From an uncultured Mediterranea sp. (GTDB lineage: Bacteria > Bacteroidota > Bacteroidia > Bacteroidales > Bacteroidaceae): a stretch of DNA of 7,488 bases. Numbering within the stretch: position 1 is the first letter of the stretch; each line of letters starts with the position of its first letter. Below, piece after piece: positions 5,604-7,488 of this stretch. The stretch spans positions 1-7,488 of the forward strand of contig CAMGAL010000100.1 in NCBI GenBank assembly GCA_946007445.1, given 5' to 3'. Both the position numbers and the translations under genes were made by a program. The notes under the pieces were generated by a model. The model saw only the letters and a list, made by a program, of their open reading frames with translations, searched no databases and was not told where the DNA came from.

Positions 5604-7488
5604 ATGACCCTATCAGAACTGCAACAAAAATACAGCTCCCATCCCCATGTGGAGGGAATGACGCGCCTGCTGGCCCAGCCGGAGGTGCGCCACATCTATT
5701 GGCGGGGACTCTGCGCCTCGTCGGCATCACTCTTTGCCTCGGCCCTGCAGGCCCGGGCCACGCAGCCCTATGTCTTCATCCTGGGCGACCTGGAGGAGGC
5801 GGGCTACTTCTATCACGACCTGACGCAGGTGCTGGGTGAGGAGACGGTGCTCTTCTTCCCCTCCTCCTTCCGCCGCGCCATCAAGTACGGGCAGAAGGAC
5901 GCTGCCAACGAGATACTGCCCACCGAGGTGTTGAGCCGCCTGCAGAAGGCGGACGGACGGCTCTGCGTGGTCCCCAATCCCCACGCCTAGGCCGAGAAGG
6001 TGGTGTCGCGGCAGGAGTTGGATGCCAAGACGCTGACCCTCCATGCCGGCGAGCGGGTGGACCGCCAGTTTGTCATCGACGTGCTGCACACCTACGGATT
6101 CGAGTATGTGGACTACGTGTACGAGCCAGGCCAGTATGCCGTGCGAGGCAGCATCATCGACGTCTTCTCCTTCTCCTCCGAGCTGCCCTACCGCATCGAC
6201 TTCTTCGGCGACGAGGTGGAGAGCCTGCGCACCTTCGAGGTGGAGACGCAACTCTCCAAGGAGCGGCGCGACCGGGTGGTCATCGTGCCCGACCTCAGCC
6301 GGGGCCTGTCGGGAGGAGGCGACGGAGAGGGGATGGTGTCGTTCCTCGACTTCCTGCCGCCGCAGACGGTGCTGGCCATGCGCGACTTCCTCTGGCTGCG
6401 CGAGCGGCTGACGGCGGTGTATGAGGAGTGCCTCAGTCCGCAGGCGCTGGCCGCACGGGCTGCCGAGGAGAACGGCGACCTGCAACTGGAGGGCAAGCTG
6501 ATGGATGGGGGAGAGTTTACCGCGAGGGCGCTCGATTTTCGTCGGGTGGAATTTGGCGTGAAGCCTACGGGCACCCCCGACGCCACCCTGACCTTCGACA
6601 CGGCAGCACAGCCCATCTTCCACAAGAACTTCGACCTCGTGGCCGAGAGCTTGCAGGAGTTCCGCCGTCAGGGCTACACCCTCTACATCTGTAGCGACAG
6701 CGTGAAGCAGACCGACCGCATCCGGGCCATCTTTGACGACCGGGGTGACGACATCCCTTTTACAGCCGTGGAGCGCACGCTGCACGAGGGCTTTGCCGAC
6801 CATACGCTGCACCTCTGCATCTTCACTGACCACCAGATATTCGACCGCTTCCATAAGTACAACTTGCGCAGCGACAAGGCGCGCAGCGGCAAGGTGGCCC
6901 TCTCGCTGAAAGAGCTGAACCTCTTCCAGCCGGGCGACTATGTGGTACATACCGACCACGGCGTAGGACGCTTTGCCGGCCTGGTGCGCATCCCCAATGG
7001 CGACACCACCCAGGAGGTCATCAAGCTGGTCTATCAGAACGACGACGTGGTGTTTGTCTCCATCCACTCGCTCCACAAGGTCTCCAAGTACAAGGGCAAG
7101 GAGGGCGAGGCACCCCGACTGAACAAGCTCGGCACGGGCGCGTGGGAGAAGCTGAAGGAGCGTACCAAGACGAAAATCAAGGATATTGCCCGCGACCTTA
7201 TCAAACTCTACTCGCAGCGGCAGGAGGAGAAGGGGTATCAGTTCAGCCCCGACAGCTTCCTGCAGCGGGAGCTGGAGGCCTCGTTCCTCTACGAAGACAC
7301 GCCCGACCAAAGCAAGGCCACGGCCGACGTGAAGAGCGACATGGAGAGCGCGCGCCCCATGGACCGCCTGGTGTGTGGCGATGTGGGCTTCGGCAAGACG
7401 GAGGTGGCCGTGCGGGCCGCCTTCAAGGCCGTGACCGACAACAAGCAGGTGGCTGTCCTGGTGCCCACCACGGTGCTGGCCTCCCAGC
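5604..7488 (+). CDS. mfd: Transcription-repair coupling factor Mfd, 5' part, with in-frame TAG at codon 129; cut by right edge
   Basis: Mfd is a DNA translocase that removes stalled RNA polymerase and recruits UvrA. The visible 628 codons of about 1,100 include the UvrB-like N-terminal module (for example GDLEEAGYFYHDLTQ, FFPSSFRRAIKYGQKDAANE, EPGQYAVRGSIIDVFS, RIDFFGDEVES), the RNA-polymerase-interacting domain (about 440-520, with PGDYVVHTDHGVGRFAG at 443-459) and the start of the translocase motor with Walker A GDVGFGKTE (592-600, K598, T599). Codon 129 (5988-5990) is TAG within NPHA*AEKVVSRQEL, where homologues recalled from memory have leucine. Homology runs on in frame to the window edge with no other stop. 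The ATG at 5604 is preferred over an in-frame TTG at 5574, which lies in the -7 element. Truncation at 128 would remove everything after the first part of the UvrB-like module. Confidence 0.94.
5988..5990 (+). other. In-frame amber codon inside mfd
   Basis: TAG lies between alanine codons GCC (128) and GCC (130), in the hexamer CCTAGG. Mfd homology is continuous in one frame on both sides. A single T-to-A change from a TTG leucine codon would produce it. The first in-frame ATG downstream is at 6333, so an efficient restart is not obvious. Confidence 0.9.

Noticed and set aside
3661..5990. Full reassignment of TAG to an amino acid in this organism
   Set aside because: TAG ends two genes at their family-typical ends (3280 and 1189), and the aligned residues at the two internal sites differ. 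Partial suppression is kept as a possibility in the findings.
5727..7310. A very long open frame (527 codons) on the minus strand opposite mfd
   Set aside because: It is a by-product of GC-rich codon use in mfd. Its translation is low-complexity, matches no family I know, and mfd homology on the plus strand is unambiguous.

Overview
The window looks like core chromosome of a GC-rich member of the Bacteroidales, close to the Bacteroidaceae. The predicted proteins closely match the recalled Bacteroides forms of Mfd, the polyprenol-phosphate glycosyltransferase and dihydroorotase. Both promoters in the only sizeable intergenic gap use the Bacteroidetes -7 element TAnnTTTG with a TTG about 20 bp upstream. 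Coding DNA is visibly GC-rich, while that gap is AT-rich. No tRNA, rRNA, CRISPR array, insertion sequence or phage gene was seen.

Layout: a roughly 200-bp divergent promoter region (5404-5603) separates two units. Leftward (minus strand) runs a tightly packed six-gene cluster: a dolichol-phosphate-mannose-synthase-like glycosyltransferase (5403-4648), dihydroorotase pyrC (4629-3280), a stand-alone MetH-type reactivation domain protein (3250-2357), an ECF-type sigma factor (2302-1817), a four-helix membrane protein (1812-1189) and a membrane-anchored metallophosphoesterase (1201 to the left edge). Gaps are 18, 29, 54 and 4 nt, and the last pair overlaps by 13 nt, so co-transcription from the promoter upstream of the glycosyltransferase is likely. 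Rightward runs mfd, the transcription-repair coupling factor, from 5604 past the right edge.

The most unusual feature is that two conserved housekeeping genes each carry one in-frame TAG with the frame and homology intact on both sides: pyrC at codon 323 (3663-3661) and mfd at codon 129 (5988-5990). TAG also ends pyrC and the membrane-protein gene exactly where their families end, so wholesale amber reassignment is unlikely. Recent nonsense mutations, partial suppression or sequence error remain possible. Second in interest is a pair of near-palindromic 17-bp repeats, 22 bp apart, lying across the mfd promoter. No wholly new biological system is evident. The candidates for follow-up are the amber codons, the mfd operator-like repeats, the split methionine synthase reactivation module and the sigma/membrane-protein/phosphoesterase module embedded in a pyrimidine-gene operon.
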